A stretch of DNA of 11,788 bases, taken from NCBI GenBank assembly GCA_900543845.1, contig UQTD01000061.1, forward strand, positions 1 to 11,788, in the 5' to 3' direction. Below the pieces are notes generated by a model, which saw only the letters and a program-made list of their open reading frames with translations, was not told where the DNA came from and did no database searches. Shown here piece by piece: positions 1 through 7,537 of this stretch; positions within the stretch are counted from its first letter, which is position 1; the number at the start of each line of letters is the position of its first letter. Made by a program: the position numbers and the translations under genes. The DNA comes from an uncultured Collinsella sp. (GTDB lineage Bacteria > Actinomycetota > Coriobacteriia > Coriobacteriales > Coriobacteriaceae).

Positions 1-531
1 GGTAAGGTCGATGCAGACGAACTGGACGTTCGACTTGATCGTGTTCCTGTCGACCCTCTCCGGGTCGATATTCTTGAGGAAGTAGTTGTAGGCGCGGATG
101 ATGGCCGAGGTGCCCTCGATGGGCTCGCATTCCGTGGCGCTGACGACCCTCTCGAAATCCTGCCGGTCGTACTTGCCGTGTCTTAGGGCGATTTGGCCGG
201 TCTCCAGGACGAAATCTCGCTCAAACAAATTGTTTGTGCCGTTTTTCGCACAGAGTGCCTTGAAGAAGATGACCATGGTCGTGAGTCGCTGTTGGCCGTC
301 GATGACGGTGCGAATCTCGGAGACCTCGGACCAGGTGTTGCCGGAGGAGGCCTGCTTCAGGATGATGGAACCAAGGAAATAGGGTCGCTTCGAGGCGGTG
401 ACGAACTCCATGTCGCCGAGGAAGCGCTCCCATTGCTCTTCCCCCCAGACGTACGCCCTTTGGTAAAATGGTATTTCGAGCAGGCGCGATCCGTTGAACA
501 CGCCGCTTATCGTTGCTTTTCCTGCATCCAT
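1..531 (-). CDS. DUF262 (GmrS-like) protein, N-terminal 177 codons, cut by the window edge
   Basis: Reading the minus strand from an ATG at 531 gives 177 codons with no stop, so the gene continues past position 1. Two hallmark motifs are visible: IPFYQRAYVW at residues 20-29 and VIDGQQRLTTM at 76-86, separated by YFLGSIIL at 51-58. They define the DUF262 domain, a ParB/Srx-like fold. In GmrS of the GmrSD type IV restriction enzyme this domain binds and hydrolyses nucleotide and works with a C-terminal HNH-type DUF1524 nuclease. Whether this protein has a DUF1524 part cannot be seen, because family members usually exceed 500 residues. The ATG is preceded by AGGG about 8 nt upstream, a modest SD. 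It is the last gene seen in the operon, 51 nt after the DUF4238 gene. The family assignment is firm; a restriction role is inferred from the family and from the neighbours. Confidence 0.92.
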   Translation of the reverse strand, partial: MDAGKATISGVFNGSRLLEIPFYQRAYVWGEEQWERFLGDMEFVTASKRPYFLGSIILKQASSGNTWSEVSEIRTVIDGQQRLTTMVIFFKALCAKNGTNNLFERDFVLETGQIALRHGKYDRQDFERVVSATECEPIEGTSAIIRAYNYFLKNIDPERVDRNTIKSNVQFVCIDLT

Positions 532-570
532 CCTTAAAGCCCTATCTATCCTTTGCGGTTATTGCTGGCG

Positions 571-601
571 GGGTCAATTTTATCAATACGCTGCTTGACC
601 C
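571..601. repeat. Short inverted repeat across the DUF4238 stop codon
   Basis: A 7-bp arm, gggtcaa at 571-577, is the exact reverse complement of ttgaccc at 595-601, with 17 nt between them. The DUF4238 stop codon (583-585) sits in the loop. On the transcript (minus) strand the second arm is followed by CGCCAGCAA rather than a U tract, so it is not a convincing intrinsic terminator. It could be a weak hairpin that modulates read-through or mRNA decay between the seventh and eighth genes, or it could be chance. Confidence 0.3.
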
Positions 602-1710
602 TTTAATGTTCCCGGTCCTTGCCGTCTTCTCCCCAGAAGGTGCTCGAAGATGATGCGCAGGTCCTCGTCATCAAGGCAGCCGCCCTCGAGGCAGCCACGG
701 TCGATGGTATCGATCATCGTCTGCCCCTTCTTCTTCGAGCGGTCGTAGATCACTGTGTCGAGGGATAGCTCCCTGCCGTCGCGCGTGAACATCTCGTGCA
801 TGAATTCGGCACTGTTCGCTTGACTCCAATCGCGTACCGCGTGCTCGAGCGGGCCGCTTCCCCTCGATATGGCGACATCCCAATGCTCGCAGTTAAGCAG
901 AAGAAGTCGGTTCATGAACTCGACGCCCGAAAAACCGAGTCTCGCAAACGGCGGAAATAGAGGGTCATCTGAAAAGACCGCAGCATACTCACTGCTCAAC
1001 GGCATATACGCGAGATGAAAATCGTACGAGTCGTCCTCGGGCCCGATGATGAACATAGGCATCGACGTCGTAACGAACCCTGAGCCGACGGGTGCCCTAA
1101 GGATGGAGAAGCTCTTCTCAAAAAAAGCCTTTCGAATACGGTTAACTGGCACAATATCATCGTTGGAGAAGAGCATGGTTGCGGCGGCGGCAAGCTCGAC
1201 CACCGCTTGGGAATCCCCGCGCCAATCCGACCAATCGAGCAAGCCGAGCTCATAGGGTGTCAGATGAACGTTTCTGAGCAGCTCTTCGGCAGTCTCGCGT
1301 GACCATTTCTTGTCGACGCGCATACTGATAGGGTGCCGGACGATGATATTTGCTGCCAGCTCGCAAACGGCGGCTTTCCCATCAGAATACCCTTCGTCTT
1401 CGCACTGGTCTTCTTTCTGGCGTTCCAAAAAGCGATCGTAAAGCGGCGCGATGCGGCTCTCGAGCTCAGATAGCTTAACCTCGATGAGGTTCTGCGCATA
1501 GAATCTGTCTGTCGCATCGCCTGTCGCATCGGCATGCTCGACCTCATAAAGATCGCGCATGCTGCAAAGGTTCTCGCAATTCGTGCGGAAGAAGGAGCCC
1601 TTCTGTCTGCTGTAGGCATGAAGCTGCCCGGAGGAATCCGCGAAATGGCGCAGGTAGAACCGCGGCACCCAGTGCTGCTTTCGCGTCATCTTTCCGGGCA
1701 GCTTCGACAT
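583..1710 (-). CDS. DUF4238 domain protein
   Basis: This 375-residue protein has the DUF4238 signature near its N-terminus, KQHWVPRFYLRHF at residues 11-23. Further family-like blocks are NIIVRHP (121-127), FVTTSMPMF (212-220) and YMPLSSEYAAVFS (235-247). The molecular function of DUF4238 is not established to my knowledge; members are often seen in variable and defence-type regions. No signal peptide or membrane segment is apparent, so it is probably cytoplasmic. The ATG at 1710 lies one base after the Res stop codon (TAG then G then ATG), with GAAGG about 8 nt upstream, which implies translational coupling. An alternative ATG seven codons in, giving MTRKQHW, would also fit the domain start but has a weaker SD. 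Base composition is somewhat less G+C-rich than Res, so it may have joined the operon separately. A cargo or accessory defence role is inference. Confidence 0.9.
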   Translation of the reverse strand: MSKLPGKMTRKQHWVPRFYLRHFADSSGQLHAYSRQKGSFFRTNCENLCSMRDLYEVEHADATGDATDRFYAQNLIEVKLSELESRIAPLYDRFLERQKEDQCEDEGYSDGKAAVCELAANIIVRHPISMRVDKKWSRETAEELLRNVHLTPYELGLLDWSDWRGDSQAVVELAAAATMLFSNDDIVPVNRIRKAFFEKSFSILRAPVGSGFVTTSMPMFIIGPEDDSYDFHLAYMPLSSEYAAVFSDDPLFPPFARLGFSGVEFMNRLLLLNCEHWDVAISRGSGPLEHAVRDWSQANSAEFMHEMFTRDGRELSLDTVIYDRSKKKGQTMIDTIDRGCLEGGCLDDEDLRIIFEHLLGRRRQGPGTLKGQAAY

Positions 1711-1711
1711 C

Positions 1712-4700
1712 CTAAGCCTTCACCGCCTCGTATTGGTAGGTCGTGCGCACGTTGTAATGGAAGTCGTTTCCGAGGTCCAGCGCCTCGAAGTGCTTCTTGG
1801 CGCAGCCGATCTTGATCTTCTCCGCGTCGCGCAGGGCGGGCTCGCCGTTCTTTCCGCCCTTGGTCTCGGTCACGAAGTAGACGCGGCGCTCGCCGTCGGC
1901 CTCCTCGACATACGCCCAGTCGGGGTTGTAGCTGCCGAGCGGCGTGTCGATCTTGAACGTCGAAGGGAGCTTCGCGAAAACGAGCACCTCCTCTTGCTTG
2001 TCGAGAGCCTCGGCAAAGGAGCGCTCGACCCCTGCCGAGTCGTAGACCACGTAGTTGTACAGGCTCTTACTCGTCATGTCCGGCTTCCATGCATTCTGCC
2101 CGAGATAGGCCGTGTAGTCGTCGAGCTCAAGGTCGTGCATTGTGTACCACTCATCCTCGGGAAGGCGCACGTATTTGATGCCCTGGGCGATGAGGTCGTT
2201 CTTTACGCGGTTGATCTTATCACCGACCTGCGCGAGGAAGGTCGCGGGGTCGACCTCGAACTCGTCGAGGCGGCTGCAGCCCTCGAGAATTGCCTTGATG
2301 GTGCCGCGGGTGAGCCCGACGACGTCCTGAAGCTCTGCGATCGGGTCGGGAAGGTCGTATTTCACCTTTCCCGAAACGGGCACCACGGAGGTGCCCGTGC
2401 CCTCGGCGCTCACGCCTGCGTCGTCGATGCCCAGCGACGCGCGCTCGCTCGTCACCTGGGGCGGGCGCACGGCGAGCATGCCGTCGACCGCCTCGATGGC
2501 GCGTTTGATGAGTTTGCCGGAGTCGACCTCGACCTGGAAGCGCGTGCGCTGGCGGATACGCTCCCACAGGGCCCGGAACGCAGGGTCGAGCGTGACGTCC
2601 TTCTGCAGCTCGACCGAGACTTCCTTGGCCTTGTCGCGGATCTGGACCCTCTGGGACTTGTGGATGATGATCGCCTCGACCTGTTCCTTTGCCGGCTCGA
2701 GCTCGGCGGGGAGCTCGACCTTGCCCTCCTCGGCGGCCGCCTTCAGCTCGGGCGTCACCGCGCCCTTGCCGTCGACCATGCCGGTCTCGACGAGGTGGTC
2801 GTAGACCTGCTTGGACTTCTCGTAGCCCAGGCGTTCCTCGACGCCATCATCGCCCTTGACCGTGACCTTCGTGAAGCTTTCCGGGGTGATGACACCGAAC
2901 TTGAAGTCCTCAGCCTCGAGCTCCTTCTGCAGGCCGTTGGCGAAGTCGTCGTAGCTCTCGTTCGCGATGACGGTGAGCACGTTCGCCTCGGGGTCGTACA
3001 GGCGCTCGCCATCCTGGTTCACGCACAGGCGCAGGCCGCGGCCGATCTTCTGGCGCTTGGTCAGGTTGTCCTTTGTCTCGACGAGCGTGCAGATCTGGAA
3101 CACGTTGGGGTTGTCCCATCCCTCTTTGAGCGCGGAGTGGCTGAAAACGAACGAGACATCCTTGTCCGCATCCTTGCCGTCTGGGAAGGAGATGAGCGTC
3201 TCCTTCTTCTGCATGATGAGCTCGAAGGCCCCGGCGTCGTCGGCGGTGCCGGCGGCTCCCTTGGAGTCCTTGAACTTGCCCTTCTTGTCCTTGGCGAAAT
3301 AGCCCTGGTGCACGGCGTGGGGGTCGCGCACCAGCGGGGCGCCGACGGCCTCGTAGCACTCGAGCCACGTGCCCTTGCCGATCCCCGCCGCCTTGGCGAC
3401 GCGCCTGGGGGCCTTCGAGTTCAGGGCACCTGCGTACTCCTCCTCGAACATCTGGGCGTACAGGCCGCCGTGGACCTCGGGCTCGTAGACACGATAGCGG
3501 TCGACGCGGTCGATGAAGAAGAGCGAGAGCACCTTCACGCCGCGCGGCCACAGCTCGAACTGGCGGGCCAGGTGGTCCTCGATGGTGCGGCGGATCTGCG
3601 CGCGCTTGACGACCTCCTCGTTGACGTCGCCAATGGCTTCGCCCAACTCGAGCACCTCGCCGTTCTGGAACTCTATGAACTCGTCGCCCTCGGCGGCGCC
3701 GATGTTGTTGACGACCCAACCGTTCTCGTAGTCGCTGTTCTCGCCGCTTTTCTGGTAGAGGTCGGCGCCGGTTTTCACGGTGACGGCCTTGCGCTTCTGC
3801 GTGCCGTCGGCCTGGCGCACGTCGATGGACACCTTGGCGGAGAACGGGTCGGACTTGACGGACTCGAGCCTCACGTAGGCGCCATTGAGGTTCGCTTCGG
3901 CCTTGATCGAGTCGACGCAGATGCCCTTCACCAGGTGGCGCTCGAAGGCGTCGACCGGCGTGAGGCGGTAGATCATGTTGTAGGCCTGCTTGTGCGTTGC
4001 CGAGTAGCGAAGCACGAACAGCGGGTTCAGGCTCTTGATGGCGGCCTTAGCCTGCTTGGTGTTGTCGACGCTCTGGGGCTCGTCGATGATGACGACGGGC
4101 TTGCAGGCGCTCACGAGCTCGCGCGGGCTAAAGCCGCCGGTGAGCCGCTCGCTGGTCCGGTGGAAGAGGTTGCCCTCCTTCGCGGTGCCGTCCTTCTCGA
4201 GGCCTTTGTTGAAGGCGTCGATGTTGATGACCATGACCTGGATAGAGCTCGACGTGGCGAAGTTGCCCACCGGCCCCATGTCCTTCGAGTCGTACACGAA
4301 GTAGTCGAGCGGCGTGCGGTCGTAGAGCGTCTCGAAGTGCTTGCGCGTGGTCTGGAGGCTCTTGAGTACGCCCTCGCGGATGGCAACGCTCGGCACGACG
4401 ATGACGAACTTGGTGATGCCGTAGCGGCGGTTCAGCTCGTAAATGGAGCGGATGTACACGTAGGTCTTTCCGGTGCCCGTCTCCATCTCGATAGTGAAGT
4501 CTCGCAGGCGCCCATCGGTAAGGATGTCGGTTGCCGGGAGGCAGCCATCCTCCTGCACGGCGTGCAGGTTGTCGAGGAGCTGGCCGGGCGCCACGCGGAG
4601 CTCGTTTCCGTGGCCAACCATGAGCTCGCCGATTGCCGTCTGGCCCTTGCGGCCGGAATCGGCGGAGAAAACGCTGCTGGCGAACTGCTGTCCGCGGAAC

Positions 4701-4774
4701 AGGTCGCAGGTTGCCTCGATGGCCTCCAGCTGATGCTGCTGGTCGGATGAGAACTTGAACTCGAGTGCCGCCAT
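1712..4774 (-). CDS. res: Type III restriction endonuclease subunit Res
   Basis: This 1020-residue protein is the motor and nuclease subunit that translocates on DNA and cuts unmethylated sites in complex with Mod. SF2 motifs appear in order: METGTGKT (Walker A, 97-104), DEPQ (motif II, 231-234, the form typical of type III Res), YSAT (257-260), EGWDNPN (551-557) and QKIGRGLRL (575-583). The C-terminus carries a PD-(D/E)XK nuclease: SYNPDWA at 948-954, then VTETKGG at 968-974. The putative catalytic residues are D952, E970 and K972. Length is in the usual range for the family (about 950-1050), with no frameshift or internal stop. The ATG at 4774 is one base after the mod stop codon, with GAGGA at 4784-4788 nine bases upstream. 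The gene keeps high G+C throughout. All key residues are present, so it should be active. Confidence 0.97.
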   Translation of the reverse strand: MAALEFKFSSDQQHQLEAIEATCDLFRGQQFASSVFSADSGRKGQTAIGELMVGHGNELRVAPGQLLDNLHAVQEDGCLPATDILTDGRLRDFTIEMETGTGKTYVYIRSIYELNRRYGITKFVIVVPSVAIREGVLKSLQTTRKHFETLYDRTPLDYFVYDSKDMGPVGNFATSSSIQVMVINIDAFNKGLEKDGTAKEGNLFHRTSERLTGGFSPRELVSACKPVVIIDEPQSVDNTKQAKAAIKSLNPLFVLRYSATHKQAYNMIYRLTPVDAFERHLVKGICVDSIKAEANLNGAYVRLESVKSDPFSAKVSIDVRQADGTQKRKAVTVKTGADLYQKSGENSDYENGWVVNNIGAAEGDEFIEFQNGEVLELGEAIGDVNEEVVKRAQIRRTIEDHLARQFELWPRGVKVLSLFFIDRVDRYRVYEPEVHGGLYAQMFEEEYAGALNSKAPRRVAKAAGIGKGTWLECYEAVGAPLVRDPHAVHQGYFAKDKKGKFKDSKGAAGTADDAGAFELIMQKKETLISFPDGKDADKDVSFVFSHSALKEGWDNPNVFQICTLVETKDNLTKRQKIGRGLRLCVNQDGERLYDPEANVLTVIANESYDDFANGLQKELEAEDFKFGVITPESFTKVTVKGDDGVEERLGYEKSKQVYDHLVETGMVDGKGAVTPELKAAAEEGKVELPAELEPAKEQVEAIIIHKSQRVQIRDKAKEVSVELQKDVTLDPAFRALWERIRQRTRFQVEVDSGKLIKRAIEAVDGMLAVRPPQVTSERASLGIDDAGVSAEGTGTSVVPVSGKVKYDLPDPIAELQDVVGLTRGTIKAILEGCSRLDEFEVDPATFLAQVGDKINRVKNDLIAQGIKYVRLPEDEWYTMHDLELDDYTAYLGQNAWKPDMTSKSLYNYVVYDSAGVERSFAEALDKQEEVLVFAKLPSTFKIDTPLGSYNPDWAYVEEADGERRVYFVTETKGGKNGEPALRDAEKIKIGCAKKHFEALDLGNDFHYNVRTTYQYEAVKA

Positions 4775-4775
4775 G

Positions 4776-6731
4776 CTAGACCGTCCTCAATTCGATCTCG
4801 CAGCCCATGCGCTCGCCGGCGTGCTTGAAAATCTGCACGGCGTTGAGCTTGAGGGTATCGTCAAGGACGGAGTCGAGGATGAGGACGCGCCTGGGCTCCA
4901 TGTCGGCGATGGCCTCGAGGGCATCGATGGTGAGACCACGGGACATGCAGCAGACGAGCTCGTCGCACGCGACGGACCAGATAGGATAGCCGACGGCGTC
5001 GGACTTCTCAACGGGCAGCGTAAGCTCGAGGCCCCATTTGAGCATCATCTCGAAAACGATATCAAGTTCAGTGCGGTCAGGTTTAACCACATCAAGCATA
5101 AGCTGACCAGGCTCAGGTCGTTCAATACCAGAATCGTCAAGCTCGAACACACGGAAGCCAATGTCGGGAAGCCGCTTGGATTCCTCACTAAGCTTGATTT
5201 GACGGTTGGATTCCTCGAGTTCGGTTTTGATTTTGTTGCCTGCGCGGCGGATGCGTTCTTCGCCGATGTCGCAGAGAGTTGCGTAGCCATCTTTGAAGGC
5301 TTTACTGCTCTTTTTGAGCTCTTCAGGGAGTTGAACAAGAATCCACTGACAACCAACGCTATCTTTAATATGGCAACGGAAAGCCGCTTCGGCAGTCGTG
5401 CCGGACCCGGAAAAGAAGTCCATTACCACATCACCTGGCTCAACGCAGGCCTCAATCAAAACTCGAATCAATTCGACTGGTTTTGCGTAATCAAAATAAG
5501 AAACGCCATTAAATAGTTTCGAAAAATCCTGTACTCCAGTGCTTGTGGAAAGACCCAGTGCGACATCTTTTAACGTAGTGATACCATAATCGCGAATCTT
5601 CGTGTAAACACGCGCACTTGAGCCGCTCAATTCGAAATGAAGATCGCAACACTCTTTCTGAACTTTTTCGCGGCTCCATCTCCAAGCATGGAATTTATGC
5701 ACTCCGTCGTTATTGCGATGAGGGGCTATTCTGATGTACTCATTAGGCAGAGTTCCCGCAACAGGGCAAGTTGTAACATCGCCAGTGTTGGGGTTCCAGC
5801 CTATATCAAAAACAAGATTCGGACGAGTTTCTTCGTTGAAGATGGAATTCGAGTTATACAACTCATTTTTAATCACATACGTACCCAAATCATCTGACAG
5901 TGTTTCGTAGTTAAACCCTTTATACACTGTTGGCATCAGATTTTTCAGCTGCTCGACATCGCCGACAAACGAAGGGGCGCTATCAACGTTTTTAGCAATC
6001 ACATAGATGCTTTCACAGCATTTTGCTGCGCCGTGACCGCCAATTTGCCTTCCTTTCAGGTTGCTTATCCAACAAAAACGATTAAGCAAAGACGCGGGAA
6101 ACAGCTCATCACATATTTTTGCAAGATTGTCGGCCTCATTGTCATCAATGCTTATGAAAATGATGCCATCATCTCTCAGCAGTTCCCTGGCAAGTCTGAG
6201 CCGAGGATACATCATGGAGCACCAATCGCTGTGATAGCGGCCATTCGCGTCGGCATTAGACTGGTTCGCGAGACCTGCTTGTTCCTTGTAATTCTCGATG
6301 GTGTTGCCGAACTTGTCCTTGTAGACAAAGTCATGCCCCGTGTTATAGGGTGGGTCGATATAGATCATCTTGACCTTGCCGTGGTAGCCGCGCTGCAGCA
6401 GCTTCAGCACCTCGAGGTTGTCGCCCTCGATATAGATGTTGTCGGAGTCGAAGGAGCCATCCTCGCCATCACGGCTGCGGCTCTTTTCTACGCAGGGGCG
6501 CAATGTGGCGGTGCTTACGGTCTGCGACTGGCGGATGGCGTCGGCCTTGCCGGGCCACGTGAACGCATAACGCTCCTGGCCCTCGTCGACCTCGTCGCCA
6601 AGTTCCAGCCTCAGTTTGTCGAAGTCGATCCCGCTTTCGGTGAACACCTCGGGCATCAATTCCTTGAGCTTGCCCAGGCGGTCGTCTACCAGGTTTTCTG
6701 ATGCAAGATTCATCTTCTGTATCTCGCTCAC
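4776..6731 (-). CDS. mod: Type III-type adenine-specific DNA methyltransferase Mod
   Basis: This 651-residue N6-adenine methyltransferase should transfer a methyl group from S-adenosylmethionine to adenine in the recognition site and set the specificity of the Mod-Res complex. DPPYNTG (motif IV, 126-132) comes before DFFSGSGTT (motif I, SAM binding, 438-446). That order marks a beta-class enzyme, as in EcoP15I-type Mod. The stretch from roughly residue 205 to 400, between the two motifs, is the expected place of the target-recognition domain. The C-terminal part (about 555-651) has the conserved type III Mod ending, with LKWGLELTLPVEK at 564-576. The start is GTG at 6731, backed by AGGAGGA six bases upstream; an ATG six codons later has no comparable SD. 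The central third is much more AT-rich than both ends. The methylated sequence cannot be read from the protein. Confidence 0.97.
   Translation of the reverse strand: MSEIQKMNLASENLVDDRLGKLKELMPEVFTESGIDFDKLRLELGDEVDEGQERYAFTWPGKADAIRQSQTVSTATLRPCVEKSRSRDGEDGSFDSDNIYIEGDNLEVLKLLQRGYHGKVKMIYIDPPYNTGHDFVYKDKFGNTIENYKEQAGLANQSNADANGRYHSDWCSMMYPRLRLARELLRDDGIIFISIDDNEADNLAKICDELFPASLLNRFCWISNLKGRQIGGHGAAKCCESIYVIAKNVDSAPSFVGDVEQLKNLMPTVYKGFNYETLSDDLGTYVIKNELYNSNSIFNEETRPNLVFDIGWNPNTGDVTTCPVAGTLPNEYIRIAPHRNNDGVHKFHAWRWSREKVQKECCDLHFELSGSSARVYTKIRDYGITTLKDVALGLSTSTGVQDFSKLFNGVSYFDYAKPVELIRVLIEACVEPGDVVMDFFSGSGTTAEAAFRCHIKDSVGCQWILVQLPEELKKSSKAFKDGYATLCDIGEERIRRAGNKIKTELEESNRQIKLSEESKRLPDIGFRVFELDDSGIERPEPGQLMLDVVKPDRTELDIVFEMMLKWGLELTLPVEKSDAVGYPIWSVACDELVCCMSRGLTIDALEAIADMEPRRVLILDSVLDDTLKLNAVQIFKHAGERMGCEIELRTV
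4784..4788 (-). promoter_or_regulatory. Shine-Dalgarno site of res inside the end of mod
   Basis: The minus strand reads GAGGA nine bases before the res ATG and lies inside the last codons of mod. Together with the TAG-C-ATG junction this supports translational coupling of the methylase and nuclease subunits. Confidence 0.6.
5040..6180. other. AT-rich segment within mod covering the target-recognition region
   Basis: Sample lines inside this stretch have about 33% (5461-5520) and 35% (5821-5880) G+C. Mod just upstream (6421-6480) has 60%, and a line in the helicase gene (10801-10860) has 62%. The segment corresponds to about residues 185-565. It includes the presumed DNA-recognition domain but also motif I, whose DFFSGSGTT sequence is intact. 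The edges are estimated by eye. It looks like an exchanged specificity module inside a conserved, G+C-rich gene frame. Confidence 0.7.
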
Positions 6732-6737
6732 GAGATC

Positions 6738-6744
6738 TCCTCCT
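6738..6744 (-). promoter_or_regulatory. Strong Shine-Dalgarno deciding the GTG start of mod
   Basis: The minus strand carries AGGAGGA six bases before the GTG at 6731. It overlaps the TAG stop codon (6743-6745) of the preceding gene. It is among the best ribosome sites in the window and argues for the GTG start over the downstream ATG. It may allow strong, partly independent initiation of mod. Confidence 0.75.
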
Positions 6745-7537
6745 AAAAAAGTTGTGATTTGATTAGTTGCACTATATAAGGCATGGCAGCGATAAATACG
6801 TCAGTGCCCTTATCGGCAAGCCAGCTCTGGAGTTTACTAAGCTTGCTATCCCGTTTGCTTTTATCTTTCGTGTTGAGATCGCCAATCATTCCTTTAAGCA
6901 GCGTCTTGTCGTCATCAGAAAGCGTTGTCTCCGGCAATTTATCAATCTGCTCAAAGGTTGTCTCAACCGTGACTTGGACGTTAGCCGCCGAAGATGCTGA
7001 GGCATTTTGAACCATGCTTACACTTGCGGCCTGCGCTTCCGCGATTTTAAGTTTACGGAATTCCTCGTCGCGGATTACCTTGAGCTTTTCTATTCTGAGC
7101 TCCGTCTGCTGAGAGCAGGGTTCATACTCTCTGTAGGCGTAGCCTGACAGGCCATCAATGTAAGAGTCATAGCGATTCGCGTATATGCTATCGATTTTCT
7201 CGTAAACCGCTTTCAGATCTTCGCCTCCAATCCCATCTTCTATCGCCCTCTCGAGCAGATGGATGTGGCTCGTAATTGTCTCTAGCCCATAAGCCCCGTA
7301 AAGCTCCTGGTCTTTTTCATCTCGCAGCACACAGAGCTTTCCAATCAACTTTCGCAGATCGGCGGCGGTATGGCGGTTATCCCCGCCAGTTATCCTTGCT
7401 CCTCTGTAATGCGATAAGTTTGGTATTTCTGCATTGAAAGCCGACACGATTTCACGTGCGAGGGCGTCGATTGCCGAGCTGTCCCCGCCACGTAAGGTCT
7501 CGCTTGCGTTACGGATGTAATTATCGAGCTCACTCAA
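6743..7537 (-). CDS. Unrecognised 264-aa protein between the DUF4391 and mod genes
   Basis: I do not recognise a named domain. The start is TTG at 7537, supported by AGGAG six bases upstream; no nearby ATG fits. The frame overlaps the DUF4391 stop by 8 nt, and mod follows after 11 nt. Residues 1-140 are mixed helical, with a polar patch around 40-56. Residues 145-170 are rich in charged and alanine residues and could form a coiled coil. A Ser/Ala/Asn/Val-rich linker follows at 170-190. The last 70 residues contain a charged helix region and end in a hydrophobic stretch, VFIAAMPYIVQLI at 247-259. The layout loosely resembles abortive-infection-type accessory proteins, but that is only an impression. 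G+C content is about 43-50% in sampled lines, well below the flanking genes, suggesting later insertion. Protein reality is well supported by the SD, the length and the operon fit; function is unknown. Confidence 0.85.
   Translation of the reverse strand: MSELDNYIRNASETLRGGDSSAIDALAREIVSAFNAEIPNLSHYRGARITGGDNRHTAADLRKLIGKLCVLRDEKDQELYGAYGLETITSHIHLLERAIEDGIGGEDLKAVYEKIDSIYANRYDSYIDGLSGYAYREYEPCSQQTELRIEKLKVIRDEEFRKLKIAEAQAASVSMVQNASASSAANVQVTVETTFEQIDKLPETTLSDDDKTLLKGMIGDLNTKDKSKRDSKLSKLQSWLADKGTDVFIAAMPYIVQLIKSQLF

Noticed and set aside
532..582. Internal promoter before the DUF262 gene
   Set aside because: The minus strand has TTGATA and TTGACC elements, but no good -10 hexamer at the right distance. 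The AT-richness is modest and the gap is only 51 nt.
1733..4750. A 1005-codon open frame on the plus strand opposite res
   Set aside because: It mirrors the res coding frame in high-G+C DNA, where antisense stops are rare. Its product is low-complexity (rich in Leu, Val, Ala, Asp, Glu) with no recognisable domain, while the minus-strand frame has all Res motifs.
4755..6701. Plus-strand frames opposite mod (for example 4755-5516 and 6033-6701)
   Set aside because: They lie wholly or almost wholly within mod, show no domain I recognise, and conflict with clear methyltransferase motifs on the minus strand.
6743..7537. Assignment of the unknown protein to the AbiTii family
   Set aside because: There is a faint resemblance in overall layout and in the C-terminal part, but no motif I can point to, so the name is not used in the call.
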